Shown: positions 16,999 to 25,258 of the stretch, one piece after another | How the letters are laid out: each line of letters opens with the position of its first letter | How positions within the stretch are numbered: the first letter of the stretch is position 1 | Assembly: GCF_900108515.1 (NCBI RefSeq) | Contig: NZ_FNWW01000006.1 | Span: forward strand, 62,001-126,000 | Length of the DNA: 64,000 nucleotides | Reading direction: 5' to 3' | DNA from: Halobacillus karajensis | GTDB taxonomy: Bacteria; Bacillota; Bacilli; Bacillales; Halobacillaceae | Translations under genes and position numbers: made by a program | Notes under the pieces: generated by a model | What the model saw: the letters and a program-made list of their open reading frames with translations, nothing else | Told to the model about the DNA's origin: nothing | Database searches by the model: none

Positions 16999-18421
16999 TA
17001 TGCGTGAAATTATTTTCGTCCGCTTTTTCAATGGATCTGAGATTTACCTCTTTAGGTGTTAACGTCTTTCCGGTAATTCCAAATAGAATAGTAAGCAACG
17101 GGCTGATTAGGCAGAAAAACGCAAAGGGGAGGTATTCTAAGACCGGTACACCAAGGACACCTGAAAGGAATACACCACATACACTCCAAGGTACAAGTGG
17201 GTTGATAACAGTACCGGCGTCTTCTAAAGTACGCGATAAGTTTTTCTTTGCCAGCCCAGCTTTTTCATAAATATCCTGATAAGCTTCACCTGTAAGCAGG
17301 ATAGACAAGTATTGTTCACCTATTGTGATATTAATTCCAATGGCTGTGAAGGCTGTCGATAGGATAGCGGCTCTGGCCGATTTCAATGAATCCTGTACAC
17401 GTGTTAAAATAGCAGGAATGACGCCTGTTACAAAGAATAGTCCACCTAAAGCAAGAGCTAGAATGACAAGGGAAACAGTGAATAACATGCCATTCATCCC
17501 TCCGCGAGTTAACAATTCATTAACGACTTCACTTTCCGTGTTCCCCTGGAACCCATCAAACCATATTCCAAAAAGAGTGCCCCAGCCAAGTACGCCACGG
17601 AAACCGGCAATCAGGGTGGCTGTGATGCTGCTGATCGCAAGAGAAAGGAATGCCGGCCGTTTCGTTACTGTCATAGCTATAAGTACAGCTAATGGGATCC
17701 AGGAAGTCCAGTGTATTAATCCCGAGGCGTTTAAACCAGACTGGAAGTTTTCCAATTGTTCTACGTTTGCAGTCCCATTCGGAGATAAAATCATGAATAA
17801 AATAAATGTGATAATAAAAGCGGGAATTGTTGTCCATGACATGTTTTTGATATGGTCGAACAAGTCTACTTTAACCACTGTTGACGCCAGGTTTGTCGTA
17901 TCAGATAGAGGGGACATTTTATCACCGAAAAAGGCTCCTGATACGATAGCCCCTGCCGCCATTGCTAAAGAGACATCCATGGATTGAGCGACTCCAATGA
18001 ACGCTACACCAACGGTTGCTGCTGTTGTGAAAGAACTGCCTAATGCTACTCCAACAATGGCTGTTACAGCAAAAATGATGGCAAGTAACCAAGGTCCCCC
18101 TGCTAATAGGAAACCGGCATTCATTAAGGCGGGAATGGTTCCACTAGCCATCCAACTTGCAATGAGTACACCGATAACAAAAAATAAAAGGACAGCTCCC
18201 ATCCCAGTTTGTGCGCCCTGGGTCATACCGAATTGCAAGTTTTTAAACGTCATCTTTTTCATGTAGCCATAAGCGATCATAATAAGAATGCCAATGAGAA
18301 TTGGAATATGAGGTACCGTTTGAATCTCGATGATGAAATAACTGATGATTCCTATCGTTACAAGTAAAAGTAAAGTTGATTCAATGATGCCTGGTAGTTT
18401 TTTCGGCTGCAAATGAAGCAT
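16985..18421 (-). CDS. NhaC-family Na+-coupled transporter (probable tyrosine transporter)
   Basis: 478 residues, about eleven to thirteen membrane helices. It carries the NhaC signature GDKMSPLSDTTNLA and a mirrored C-terminal GEQYLSILLTGEAY...RTLEDAGTVINPLVPW segment. NhaC members include Na+/H+ antiporters, the malate/lactate antiporter MleN and amino-acid transporters. The T-box leader directly upstream means expression responds to an uncharged tRNA, which fits amino-acid uptake rather than pH control. With the specifier read as TAC, tyrosine is the best guess; T-box-controlled NhaC-type tyrosine transporters have been predicted in Firmicutes. GGGGGAG precedes the ATG at 18421. Confidence 0.85.
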   Translation of the reverse strand: MLHLQPKKLPGIIESTLLLLVTIGIISYFIIEIQTVPHIPILIGILIMIAYGYMKKMTFKNLQFGMTQGAQTGMGAVLLFFVIGVLIASWMASGTIPALMNAGFLLAGGPWLLAIIFAVTAIVGVALGSSFTTAATVGVAFIGVAQSMDVSLAMAAGAIVSGAFFGDKMSPLSDTTNLASTVVKVDLFDHIKNMSWTTIPAFIITFILFMILSPNGTANVEQLENFQSGLNASGLIHWTSWIPLAVLIAMTVTKRPAFLSLAISSITATLIAGFRGVLGWGTLFGIWFDGFQGNTESEVVNELLTRGGMNGMLFTVSLVILALALGGLFFVTGVIPAILTRVQDSLKSARAAILSTAFTAIGINITIGEQYLSILLTGEAYQDIYEKAGLAKKNLSRTLEDAGTVINPLVPWSVCGVFLSGVLGVPVLEYLPFAFFCLISPLLTILFGITGKTLTPKEVNLRSIEKADENNFTHSKSL

Positions 18422-18469
18422 ATGATCTCCCCCTTTATAATAACTCCCTATAATTTCAGCGTTAATGAC

Positions 18470-18717
18470 AAATAAAAGCCCCGTCCCTGGAGAACAGGGA
18501 CGAAGCTTTCACTCCGCGGTACCACCCTTGTTGGTAATTTCAATTACCCACTTCATTGGTGTATCACATAGACACGAATTCTGTAATTCAATGAAAGGAG
18601 GACCCAAGTTTACACCAGCCACTTGGTCTCTTTGACTGTCCTCGAATCATCTACTTCGGAATTCATGATACGATCTATTCTTTTTTGCTTGAACGCTTTT
18701 GTGTGATGAAGTAATTT
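18470..18717 (-). promoter_or_regulatory. T-box riboswitch (specifier probably TAC, Tyr)
   Basis: Read on the minus strand: stem I base GAATTC (18659-18664 with 18576-18581), AGTA loop-E half (18652-18655), the conserved AGAGA and GGCTGGTGTAAAC apical parts, then GAA-T-TAC-A with specifier TAC at 18583-18585. A stem III (GGTAATT/AATTACC) is followed by the T-box core AGGGTGGTACCGCGG (about 18514-18528) and a strong terminator (18474-18509, ACAGGGACGAAGC with complement). Uncharged tRNA would stabilise the antiterminator and allow the NhaC-family gene to be read. TTA (Leu), one base away, is the alternative register, but TAC keeps the usual purine after the codon. Confidence 0.9.
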
Positions 18718-18723
18718 GAGTTA

Positions 18724-18752
18724 ATAATAATAGAAATAAGAAGGTTTGTCAA
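18724..18752 (-). promoter_or_regulatory. Sigma-A promoter of the T-box transcript
   Basis: Perfect TTGACA (18747-18752), 17-nt spacer, TATTAT (18724-18729) on the minus strand; start near 18717. Confidence 0.8.
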
Positions 18753-18835
18753 TGAGATTATTCATATGATTTCCTTCCAAACCATTCCTGCTTTGTGTAT
18801 AATGGTGGAAATTTAAAGATACAGGAGGGGGAAGA

Positions 18836-19576
18836 ATGGAGACTCAAGCCATCCATCCAACGTCTTCTTCGACGCGATTACATATGGTGAGGAGAGGGAT
18901 GATTGCCGGACTTCCCATCATGCTTGGTTATTTACCAATTGCATTAACCTACGGGGTCTTAGCTAGTCGTACAGGCATGACGAACCTTGAGCTTACCTTA
19001 ATGAGTATCCTTGTTTTCGCTGGAGCTGCTCAGTTTCTAGCGGTAGGAATGATGGCCACAGGGACCGGGATAATAGAAATCATTATTGCTACATTTGTCC
19101 TTAATTTCCGGCATTTTGTAATGAGCTTCTCATTTGTTAACAGCCTAAAAGGGATTGCGCGAAGGGCGAAAATCCCCTTAACGTTAGGTTTGACAGACGA
19201 AACCTTTACGATGTCTGCGCTGTATAAAGAAGAGGCCAATGAAAGGCACGGCAGCTTTTTTTATGCTTCCTTAATACTCAGTGCTTATTTGTCATGGGTG
19301 GGAGGCTCTTTTGTAGGTGGGGTTCTTGGGGATGTTATGCCGGCTAGGTTAAGTGACAGCATGGGAGTAGCCCTTTATGCTATGTTTATTGGATTATTAA
19401 TTCCATCAGTGAAAAGGGATTATAAGATTGCCGCTATAGCTGTATTAGCAATGTTAATCAACTTTGTATGCCAGCTATGGGGAATGAGTCAAGGTTGGGC
19501 GATTGTTGTTGGTACGGTTCTTGGAGGAGCTTGTGGAATTTGGCTGCTTGGTGAAGAGGAGGGTGAAAAATGTTGA
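18836..19576 (+). CDS. azlC: AzlC-family branched-chain amino acid exporter subunit
   Basis: 246 residues with about seven membrane helices and the AzlC hallmarks GLPIMLGYLPIALTYGVLA and LNFRHFVMS. AzlC with AzlD forms a two-subunit exporter of branched-chain amino acids or their analogues (AzlC mutants give azaleucine resistance in B. subtilis). AGGAGGGGG precedes the ATG. A TATAAT at 18798-18803 gives a likely promoter. Divergent from the T-box-controlled transporter; the stop overlaps the azlD start. Confidence 0.93.
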   Translation: METQAIHPTSSSTRLHMVRRGMIAGLPIMLGYLPIALTYGVLASRTGMTNLELTLMSILVFAGAAQFLAVGMMATGTGIIEIIIATFVLNFRHFVMSFSFVNSLKGIARRAKIPLTLGLTDETFTMSALYKEEANERHGSFFYASLILSAYLSWVGGSFVGGVLGDVMPARLSDSMGVALYAMFIGLLIPSVKRDYKIAAIAVLAMLINFVCQLWGMSQGWAIVVGTVLGGACGIWLLGEEEGEKC

Positions 19577-19863
19577 TTTGGATGATCATTGGTATGGCAG
19601 TTGTAACGGCTGTGCCCAGATTTTTACCTGTCATGATCGTGGATTTTATCACTTTTCCTAAATGGATGGACCGCTGGTTGAATGCCATACCTTATGCTGC
19701 CCTGGGGGCATTGATTTTTCCTGGAATTATGTCAGTGAAGCCTGAGGCTCCCCAGATTGGCGTTATCGCAGGCTTAGTGGGGATATTGCTGGCGTGGTTG
19801 AATATACACATTATTTTTGTTGTGATAGGTTCGATTGCTTCAGTATTCTTGCTGACTTTATAA
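19570..19863 (+). CDS. azlD: AzlD-family exporter small subunit
   Basis: 97 residues with three to four hydrophobic segments and the AzlD pattern VTAVPRFLPVMI and IPYAALGALIFPGI. Its ATG overlaps the azlC stop by 7 bases, a sign of coupled translation and fixed stoichiometry. Needed with AzlC for amino-acid export. Confidence 0.92.
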   Translation: MLIWMIIGMAVVTAVPRFLPVMIVDFITFPKWMDRWLNAIPYAALGALIFPGIMSVKPEAPQIGVIAGLVGILLAWLNIHIIFVVIGSIASVFLLTL

Positions 19864-19924
19864 TCACATCTGCCTAGGAGGTGCATATCGTATAGGGATA
19901 CTTCCGAGAAAGGAATTGATCGTT

Positions 19925-20338
19925 ATGCATCGACAATTTGGATTTCCTTTCGGGCAGGTTTTTGGGGGCCCCGGACCTAATCAGGGGGGACCATCAGGCC
20001 CGAGTCAGCCACCACAAGGGCCACCTCCTGGCCCACCATTTGGAGGGGGGCCAGGCCAGCCGCCATTTGGAGGCGGTGGTGGTATTCAACTTCCTCCACC
20101 TCCAGAAAGTACTCCGAGCGCACAAGGTGCTTCGCTCTTTGCTGTTGACCCCGGTTCGTTGTATGGGTGCTTGTATCGTTACACCTGGATGAGACTTGTG
20201 AACGGACGCGCATTCTGGTTCTACCCGGTATTCATAGGGCGTACTTCTGTGGCGGGATACCGCTGGCAGCGCCGTCGGCGTCGTTGGGTGTACACAGGTT
20301 TTGATACTCGGCAGATTGCCAGTTTTCAATGTGTATAA
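19925..20338 (+). CDS. Pro/Gly-rich protein with conserved aromatic/basic C-terminus
   Basis: 137 residues from ATG 19925 (GAGAAAGGA ten bases upstream); a TTG at 19916 is too near the site. Residues ~10-65 are almost only Gly, Pro, Gln and Phe (GPPPGPPFGGGPGQPPFGGG). The second half is a compact domain with YRYTWMRLVNGRAFWFYP, a RWQRRRRRW cluster and a C-terminal Cys. It has no signal peptide or membrane helix. The layout suggests a structural or surface protein, perhaps of the spore coat, but there is no direct evidence. GC-rich low-complexity sequence; own terminator follows. Confidence 0.7.
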   Translation: MHRQFGFPFGQVFGGPGPNQGGPSGPSQPPQGPPPGPPFGGGPGQPPFGGGGGIQLPPPPESTPSAQGASLFAVDPGSLYGCLYRYTWMRLVNGRAFWFYPVFIGRTSVAGYRWQRRRRRWVYTGFDTRQIASFQCV

Positions 20339-20347
20339 ATATCAAAT

Positions 20348-20381
20348 AAAAGATGATGCGTCCTGTAGCATCATCTTTTTG
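20348..20381 (+). terminator. Terminator after the Pro/Gly-rich gene
   Basis: AAAGATGATGC/GCATCATCTTT stem, eight-base loop, then T5. Confidence 0.85.
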
Positions 20382-20420
20382 TTACAATAATAATAAATAG
20401 AGGAAGAAGGGACGATCCAA

Positions 20421-20984
20421 ATGCCTCCAGTAAGACCTGCTCGTTTTGAAGATGCTGAAACTATTGCGGAAATCCACGTGAATAGTTGGAAATCAACCTA
20501 CGAAGACCTGATTGATGAACAAGACTTAAGCAATACGACCCTGGAACATCGTATTGCTCTTTGGGAAACTGTATTAAAAACACCACTTAATGGTCAGATT
20601 GCTTTTGTCATTGAAAATGGTGAAGGGGATGTGGTCGGTTTTGTTTCTGGTGGGAAAGAACGAACCAAAAATTACGGCTATGACGGCGAAATATACGCCA
20701 TATATTTACTTGATGAGTACCAGGGGAAAGGCTATGGAAAAGAGATGCTCAAAGTTTTTTCCGAAGGAATGGTAGCAGCAGGTTATAAATCTTTACTTGT
20801 CTGGGTGTTGACCCACAACCCATCCAGTCAATTTTACATAAAATATGGGGCTGATCCGATAGAAGCTGAAAAAGTAACGATCGGGCAGGGCACGTACGAA
20901 GAAACAGCTTATGGGTGGAATGACTTAAGGAAATTGACAGAGCGTCTCAGGGACGAGTCAGAAAAGAAGCCGCCTTCTAAATAA
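20421..20984 (+). CDS. GNAT N-acetyltransferase
   Basis: 187 residues, single GNAT domain. N-terminal strand VRPARFEDAETIAEIHVNSWKSTY is typical of the YuaI/PhnO-like group. The acetyl-CoA loop is EYQGKGYGKEML (QxxGxG), then VLTHNPSSQFYIKYGADPIE. The last ~20 residues are a charged tail. Cytosolic; acceptor unknown. GAAGGGA lies upstream of the ATG. Confidence 0.87.
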   Translation: MPPVRPARFEDAETIAEIHVNSWKSTYEDLIDEQDLSNTTLEHRIALWETVLKTPLNGQIAFVIENGEGDVVGFVSGGKERTKNYGYDGEIYAIYLLDEYQGKGYGKEMLKVFSEGMVAAGYKSLLVWVLTHNPSSQFYIKYGADPIEAEKVTIGQGTYEETAYGWNDLRKLTERLRDESEKKPPSK

Positions 20985-20991
20985 TCAATAT

Positions 20992-21023
20992 AAAAAGCCT
21001 GCCGGGATTCCCGGCAGGCTTTT
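20992..21023. terminator. Bidirectional terminator
   Basis: AAAGCCTGCCGGG/CCCGGCAGGCTTTT stem with a 2-4-base loop, shared by two convergent genes. Confidence 0.85.
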
Positions 21024-21894
21024 ACTCTTTTTTATAAGGTTCTATGTGGATATGGGCATATCCGATATTTTTTTCTTTTTCTAATCGCTCTTCTACTTCA
21101 TCTGTAATGTTATGACCTTCCTGGACTGTAATATTGGGATTTACGTGAATAGTGGCTTCTACAAGGGTTTTATTTCCCTGCAATCTTGCTTTCACATCTT
21201 TCACTGCCCACACATCAGGATGGTCTGAAATAGATTTGCGAATATGCTCAATTTCACCTTCATCGTACCCATCTGTCAGGCTGTGGGTGGCATCAACAAA
21301 AATATCCCAGGCTGTTTTACAAATAATGAATCCTACCACCAATCCCGCTAAGGGATCGAGCCAAAAAAGACCGAACTGGGATCCGAATATTCCAATACTT
21401 GCTCCGATACTCACTAATGCGTCAGATCGATTATCTTGAGCTGCAGCATATAAGGCACCGCTGTCCACTTTTCTTGATAACTTTAAATTGTATCGATAGA
21501 CACCATACATAATGAAGGCCGCTCCTAAAGCGGTCCAGGCTGTCAGCATTGCTGGTTCGCTCGCTCTTTGATAAATGATGTCCAGTACAGTACCGATGAT
21601 GACCTCTATCCCAACGGTCATCATAATAAACGCTGCGATTAAAGAGGCGATGGTTTCAGCACGAAAGTGCCCATAATGGTGGTCTTCATCTGGAGGCTTT
21701 CTGGAAATTTTTAAACCAATCAGAACAGCAATGGAGGCAATAACGTCTGTCGTGTTATTCAATCCGTCTGCTCTTAAGGCCTCGGAGTTCCCTAGGGAGG
21801 CAATGATTAATTTAGTCGTTGCAAGGACGAGATACGCGATAATACTGACCCAGGCGCCACGCTCCCCCTTTTTTAAGTTGGCATACTCATTCAT
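21022..21894 (-). CDS. Cation diffusion facilitator (CDF) metal exporter
   Basis: 290 residues from ATG 21894, eight bases after GGAGG. Six membrane helices, with the two CDF metal motifs in helices 2 and 5 (DGLNNTTDVIAS and DNRSDALVS) and EDHHYGHFRAE between. The C-terminal ~85 residues form the cytosolic ferredoxin-like metal-sensing domain (HPDVWAVKDVKAR...HVNPNITVQEGH). Exchanges H+ for divalent metal. Length and motifs are close to the B. subtilis manganese exporters MneP/MneS, but metal choice is not certain. Confidence 0.88.
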   Translation of the reverse strand: MNEYANLKKGERGAWVSIIAYLVLATTKLIIASLGNSEALRADGLNNTTDVIASIAVLIGLKISRKPPDEDHHYGHFRAETIASLIAAFIMMTVGIEVIIGTVLDIIYQRASEPAMLTAWTALGAAFIMYGVYRYNLKLSRKVDSGALYAAAQDNRSDALVSIGASIGIFGSQFGLFWLDPLAGLVVGFIICKTAWDIFVDATHSLTDGYDEGEIEHIRKSISDHPDVWAVKDVKARLQGNKTLVEATIHVNPNITVQEGHNITDEVEERLEKEKNIGYAHIHIEPYKKE

Positions 21895-22079
21895 GATACG
21901 TACCTCCAGAAACATCGAATAAAAGCTTGATATAGCTTACCAAATGGAGCTTCTGTGAGTCTAGAGAAAAAAAGCTTTCCATGTTCATGTTAATTGGCTT
22001 TGTGCAACATAACCTCATTTAAACTATTATGGTGACTTTATGGTTCTTTTATAAAATGTCTTGAATTTAAGAATCTCTA

Positions 22080-22105
22080 GTTTGGATTTTATTTTGTCCG
22101 GGTAT
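22080..22105 (+). promoter_or_regulatory. Sigma-B-like promoter upstream of wrbA
   Basis: GTTTGG (22080-22085), 14-nt spacer and GGGTAT (22100-22105) match the sigma-B consensus GTTTaa-N12-14-GGGTAT. The start would be near 22114, 64 bases before the gene. Confidence 0.6.
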
Positions 22106-22177
22106 ATATGGATGAATCCAACCGTTATTAGGCAAGTGTAAGCATGGATTCAAAAATGTCAAAAAGGAGAGATTCCT

Positions 22178-22786
22178 ATGGCAAACGTAAAATTAGCCAT
22201 CATTTATTACAGCTCCACGGGTACGAACTATAAAATGGCTCAGTGGGCAGAAGATGCAGCTAAACAAGAAGGAGCGGATGTCAAAGTCCTTCGTGTCCCT
22301 GAATTAGCCCCGATGGAAGCCATTGAACAAAATCCTGCCTGGAAGGAACATTATTCAGCTACAAAGGACATTGTTCCAGAAGCAAAGGTTGAGGATCTTG
22401 ACTGGGCTGATGCAATTATCTTCAGTGTGCCAACACGTTTTGGCAATGTACCTGGCCAAGTGAAACAATTTATGGACCAGGCTGGTGGTCTTTGGTTTCA
22501 AGGAAAACTTGTGAACAAAGTAGTCAGTGCTATGACTTCCGCTCAAAACCCACACGGGGGACAGGAAGCGACATTATTGAATCTTTATACAACTATGTTC
22601 CACTGGGGGGCTATTATAGCTGCTCCTGGGTATACAGGTGATGCTATTTTCGCTTCTGGAGGAAATCCTTATGGTACAAGCGTAAGCGTAGATGGAGAAG
22701 GAAATATGAAGGAAGAAATTGAAGGCGGCGTACGCCATCAAGTGAAACGCACGTTGGATGTCGCAAGTAAATTTATTAAAGTATAG
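22178..22786 (+). CDS. wrbA: WrbA-type NAD(P)H:quinone oxidoreductase
   Basis: 202 residues of flavodoxin fold. FMN phosphate loop SSTGTNYKMA at 12-21, PTRFGNVPGQVKQFMDQ in the middle, SAQNPHGGQEAT and a C-terminal GNPYGTSVS, all hallmarks of type IV NAD(P)H:quinone oxidoreductases. Two-electron reduction of quinones limits oxidative damage; cytosolic and oligomeric. AAAAAGGAGAG precedes the ATG. The sigma-B-like promoter agrees with a general-stress role. Confidence 0.92.
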   Translation: MANVKLAIIYYSSTGTNYKMAQWAEDAAKQEGADVKVLRVPELAPMEAIEQNPAWKEHYSATKDIVPEAKVEDLDWADAIIFSVPTRFGNVPGQVKQFMDQAGGLWFQGKLVNKVVSAMTSAQNPHGGQEATLLNLYTTMFHWGAIIAAPGYTGDAIFASGGNPYGTSVSVDGEGNMKEEIEGGVRHQVKRTLDVASKFIKV

Positions 22787-22799
22787 AAACTCGAGACGG

Positions 22800-22836
22800 A
22801 AAGAGGGTGAAGCCGTAAAGGTTCATCCTCTTTTTA
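22800..22836 (+). terminator. Terminator of wrbA
   Basis: AAGAGGGTGAA/TTCATCCTCTT stem (one G-U), ten-base loop, T5. Confidence 0.8.
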
Positions 22837-23206
22837 ATCGTTTAGGAAACTGAAATGTTTAGTTGGGAATTACTTTTTATGGTGTGTCACTTGGCGTTAG
22901 CCTTTGAGGTCCTAAGTGATGCCTTAAAAAGATTCTGTTTTAAAAATAAGCGGTCTTTCTCCTTAATTTGACATAGCTGAAGTTGAAAATCTGTTTTTTT
23001 TCGAGTGATGCATGTTTATGTTGGTATTCTTTTAGGATTTACTTCCTATTTTTGAAGAAAAAATAATTATAAATTCCTCTACCAATAGGGTTTATAAGGT
23101 TTAAAATTTTGAGAAGTGGGAAACATAATACTAAATATTCAGAAAACTTGTTGCGAAAATCTATTATATCCTGCATAATGAAAAAAAGCATGAAGGGGGT
23201 ATTCTC
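22837..23206. other. AT-rich intergenic stretch
   Basis: 370 bases without a credible gene. An imperfect inverted repeat around 22881-22923 (TCACTTGG...CCTAAGTGA) could form a hairpin. A TTGCGA-17-CATAAT pair just ahead of the IDEAL gene is a possible promoter. Nothing else is supported. Confidence 0.4.
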
Positions 23207-23449
23207 ATGAGAAAGCAAAAGATCGATTATGTTATCCGTCGTCACCCCAAGTATAAAGGCAAAGAGATTACGGCAAAGAGAGAATTGTCCTTTGGAATAC
23301 AGTTAGCCTCACGTCTGCTTTTGGATCAATTAAGTTATCAATTTAATAAAGAACGCTTAGATAAGGAAATCAATCAGGCGATTGATAACGATGACCGTGA
23401 AGCATTTGAACGCTTGAGTTATCAATACCAACCCTTTACATGGGAATAG
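23207..23449 (+). CDS. IDEAL-domain protein
   Basis: 80 residues. The C-terminal half (LDKEINQAIDNDDREAFERLSYQY) fits the IDEAL domain: a helix pair with the conserved I-D-x-A-I-D-x-x-D core. The N-terminus is basic (MRKQKIDYVIRRHPKYKGK). IDEAL proteins are small Firmicutes proteins, some acting as adaptors (e.g. in ComK or ClpCP-linked proteins). AGGGGG precedes the ATG. Function here unknown. Confidence 0.8.
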   Translation: MRKQKIDYVIRRHPKYKGKEITAKRELSFGIQLASRLLLDQLSYQFNKERLDKEINQAIDNDDREAFERLSYQYQPFTWE

Positions 23450-23452
23450 AAT

Positions 23453-23481
23453 AAAACCGCTGCTGATGCAGCGGTTTTTTG
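23453..23481 (+). terminator. Terminator of the IDEAL gene
   Basis: AAACCGCTGC/GCAGCGGTTT stem with tetraloop TGAT and T6. Confidence 0.88.
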
Positions 23482-23700
23482 TTTATCCTTGAACAGAAAC
23501 TGATCCAATCCAAATTATAAAAGGAGACGGTGATATTTTTTAAAAAAATCCATTCGTTCCGGCTGAGGAATTTTCTGTAGAGAATACGCATGTGAATGAG
23601 TTAGACCATAGAAAAACATGGGCTTAAAACATGGGATATACAACTTCTTCCTGTGAATGTTATAGTAAGTGTAACATCAAAGACTAGGAAGGTAATAACA

Positions 23701-24522
23701 TTGAAAATCATATGGGTCATTACATTATTAAGTGTAAGTTTGACAGCTTGTTCTATAGGTCAATTGAATTCCGATGAGGAAACAAATGAAGAGGTTCCTG
23801 CTTCTTCTACACAACAGGAGCAACCTGAAAAAACGAATGAAAATCAAGATTCTACTAAATCAGAAGATGATTCAAGTGAAAAAGGAAAGGGAAACCAGGC
23901 GGAAGATAAGGTGCTTGAGGATGGTATTGTAGAAGTAGGAGATCCGGCAAGCAATCAAGTGGTGGTTAACAAACATCGGAAGCTGCCTTCTGATTATGTT
24001 CCTGCTGATCTGACAGTTCCGGACGTACCGTTCTCATTTTCAGAAGACCATCCAAAAAAACAAATGAGAGAAGAAGCAGCCAGGGCATTGGAAGAACTTT
24101 TTGATGCTGCTAAAGAAGATGGGATTGATTTTGCCGCCGCTTCAGGATATCGTTCTTTTGACCGTCAAAAAGACATCTATGAAAGATATATAGAAATCTA
24201 TGGAAAAGAGAAAACTGATACGTTTTCAGCACCGCCAGGCACAAGTGAACATCAGACTGGATTAGCGATGGATGTTACTTCTGCCCAGGTTGCCTTTAAG
24301 CTGGAACAGTCATTTGGTGAGACGGATGCAGGCGAATGGCTTGCTGACCATGCCCATGAGTATGGATTCATCATTAGATATAAAGAGGGTACTGAGGACA
24401 TTACCGGTTATATGTATGAACCTTGGCACCTACGCTATGTGGGCAATGAAATCTCCAGTGATGTTCATTACCAAGCCGTTACGCTTGAAGAGTTCTTTGG
24501 GTTTCATCCGGCGTCTGAATAA
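23701..24522 (+). CDS. VanY-type D-alanyl-D-alanine carboxypeptidase lipoprotein (YodJ-like)
   Basis: 273 residues from a TTG at 23701, eight bases after AGGAAGG; the ATG at 23653 lacks a site and would spoil the signal peptide. Lipoprotein signal MKIIWVITLLSVSLTAC, lipid-anchored Cys at 17. Residues 20-80 are a disordered Glu/Ser/Asn linker. The M15B peptidase domain has SGYRSFDRQ, the Zn-binding SEHQTGLAMD, the catalytic Glu and the last ligand in EPWHLRYVG. Trims D-Ala from peptidoglycan stem peptides outside the membrane. Monocistronic. Confidence 0.9.
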   Translation: MKIIWVITLLSVSLTACSIGQLNSDEETNEEVPASSTQQEQPEKTNENQDSTKSEDDSSEKGKGNQAEDKVLEDGIVEVGDPASNQVVVNKHRKLPSDYVPADLTVPDVPFSFSEDHPKKQMREEAARALEELFDAAKEDGIDFAAASGYRSFDRQKDIYERYIEIYGKEKTDTFSAPPGTSEHQTGLAMDVTSAQVAFKLEQSFGETDAGEWLADHAHEYGFIIRYKEGTEDITGYMYEPWHLRYVGNEISSDVHYQAVTLEEFFGFHPASE

Positions 24523-24523
24523 A

Positions 24524-24566
24524 TGAAAAAGCCATTTCTCCTTGGGAAGAGAAATGGCTTTTTTAA
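24524..24566. terminator. Terminator after the VanY-type gene
   Basis: AAAAAGCCATTTCTC/GAGAAATGGCTTTTTT stem. Confidence 0.85.
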
Positions 24567-25176
24567 TAACAGATCCCTATTCGATGATAAAGAAACTCGC
24601 CTTGTAAAAGCTCCTTGTAGGCAAAGGATGCGGTATCATCAACCGTAATCTTTTCCCACCTTCCGGCAACTGCTCGCGTTCGAAGCGAACACGTCCTCTT
24701 TGGATCCATCCGGAAAATACGTGGGACAGATTATGATCCAGTCTAGATTACTCTTTAGTAAAGTTTCATATACTTTTACATGTTCTTTAATTGCAAATGT
24801 TTTTTTCGCTTCGATTCTTTGGTCTCAAAACGGTATTCTCCCTCTTCGTATCTGCTGTTCAGGAGTCCTGCTGTTCCAATCGTAACCATCCTTTTCTCGT
24901 TCCGGTTGTAGTCATTGTTTTGATGATTAAATATATCCCTCTGAATAATGTGTCGGTTGTACCTAGTGCGCTTATGACTGAATCACAGCCTTCTACCGTT
25001 TTCTTTCACATCTTCTATTTTTACATCATCGATCACTAGTTCCGCTCCAGGAATCTTTTCTATGGCATCTTGCTTATCTCGGACCAGTGCTTTAACTTTA
25101 CACTCGTCTTTCAAAAAAAGTTAAGCCTTTCGGCTCCTACTCTACCTGTTCCACCGAATACAGCTACTTGCATCAT
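24563..25176 (-). pseudogene. Decayed NAD(P)-binding NmrA/YwnB-like protein gene
   Basis: An intact AAGAGGTGG site leads into ATG 25176 and MQVAVFGGTGRVG, the Rossmann GxxGxxG start. A stop follows after 21 codons. Further pieces lie downstream in shifted frames: [68 protein letters not shown], and [18 protein letters not shown]. Together they make one atypical SDR/NmrA protein with at least four frameshifts. The stop at 24563-24565 lies in the neighbouring terminator. Confidence 0.8.
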
Positions 25177-25258
25177 GCTTACCACCTCTTTTAAGTAAAT
25201 GTTCCATCGTTATGGGGGCTTGTCTGTGTTCAAATGAATATAGTATGGAGGAATGATG

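Noticed and set aside
17325-17987. 220-codon plus-strand frame inside the NhaC-family gene
   Set aside because: Antisense to an intact transporter with strong family motifs; no ribosome site.
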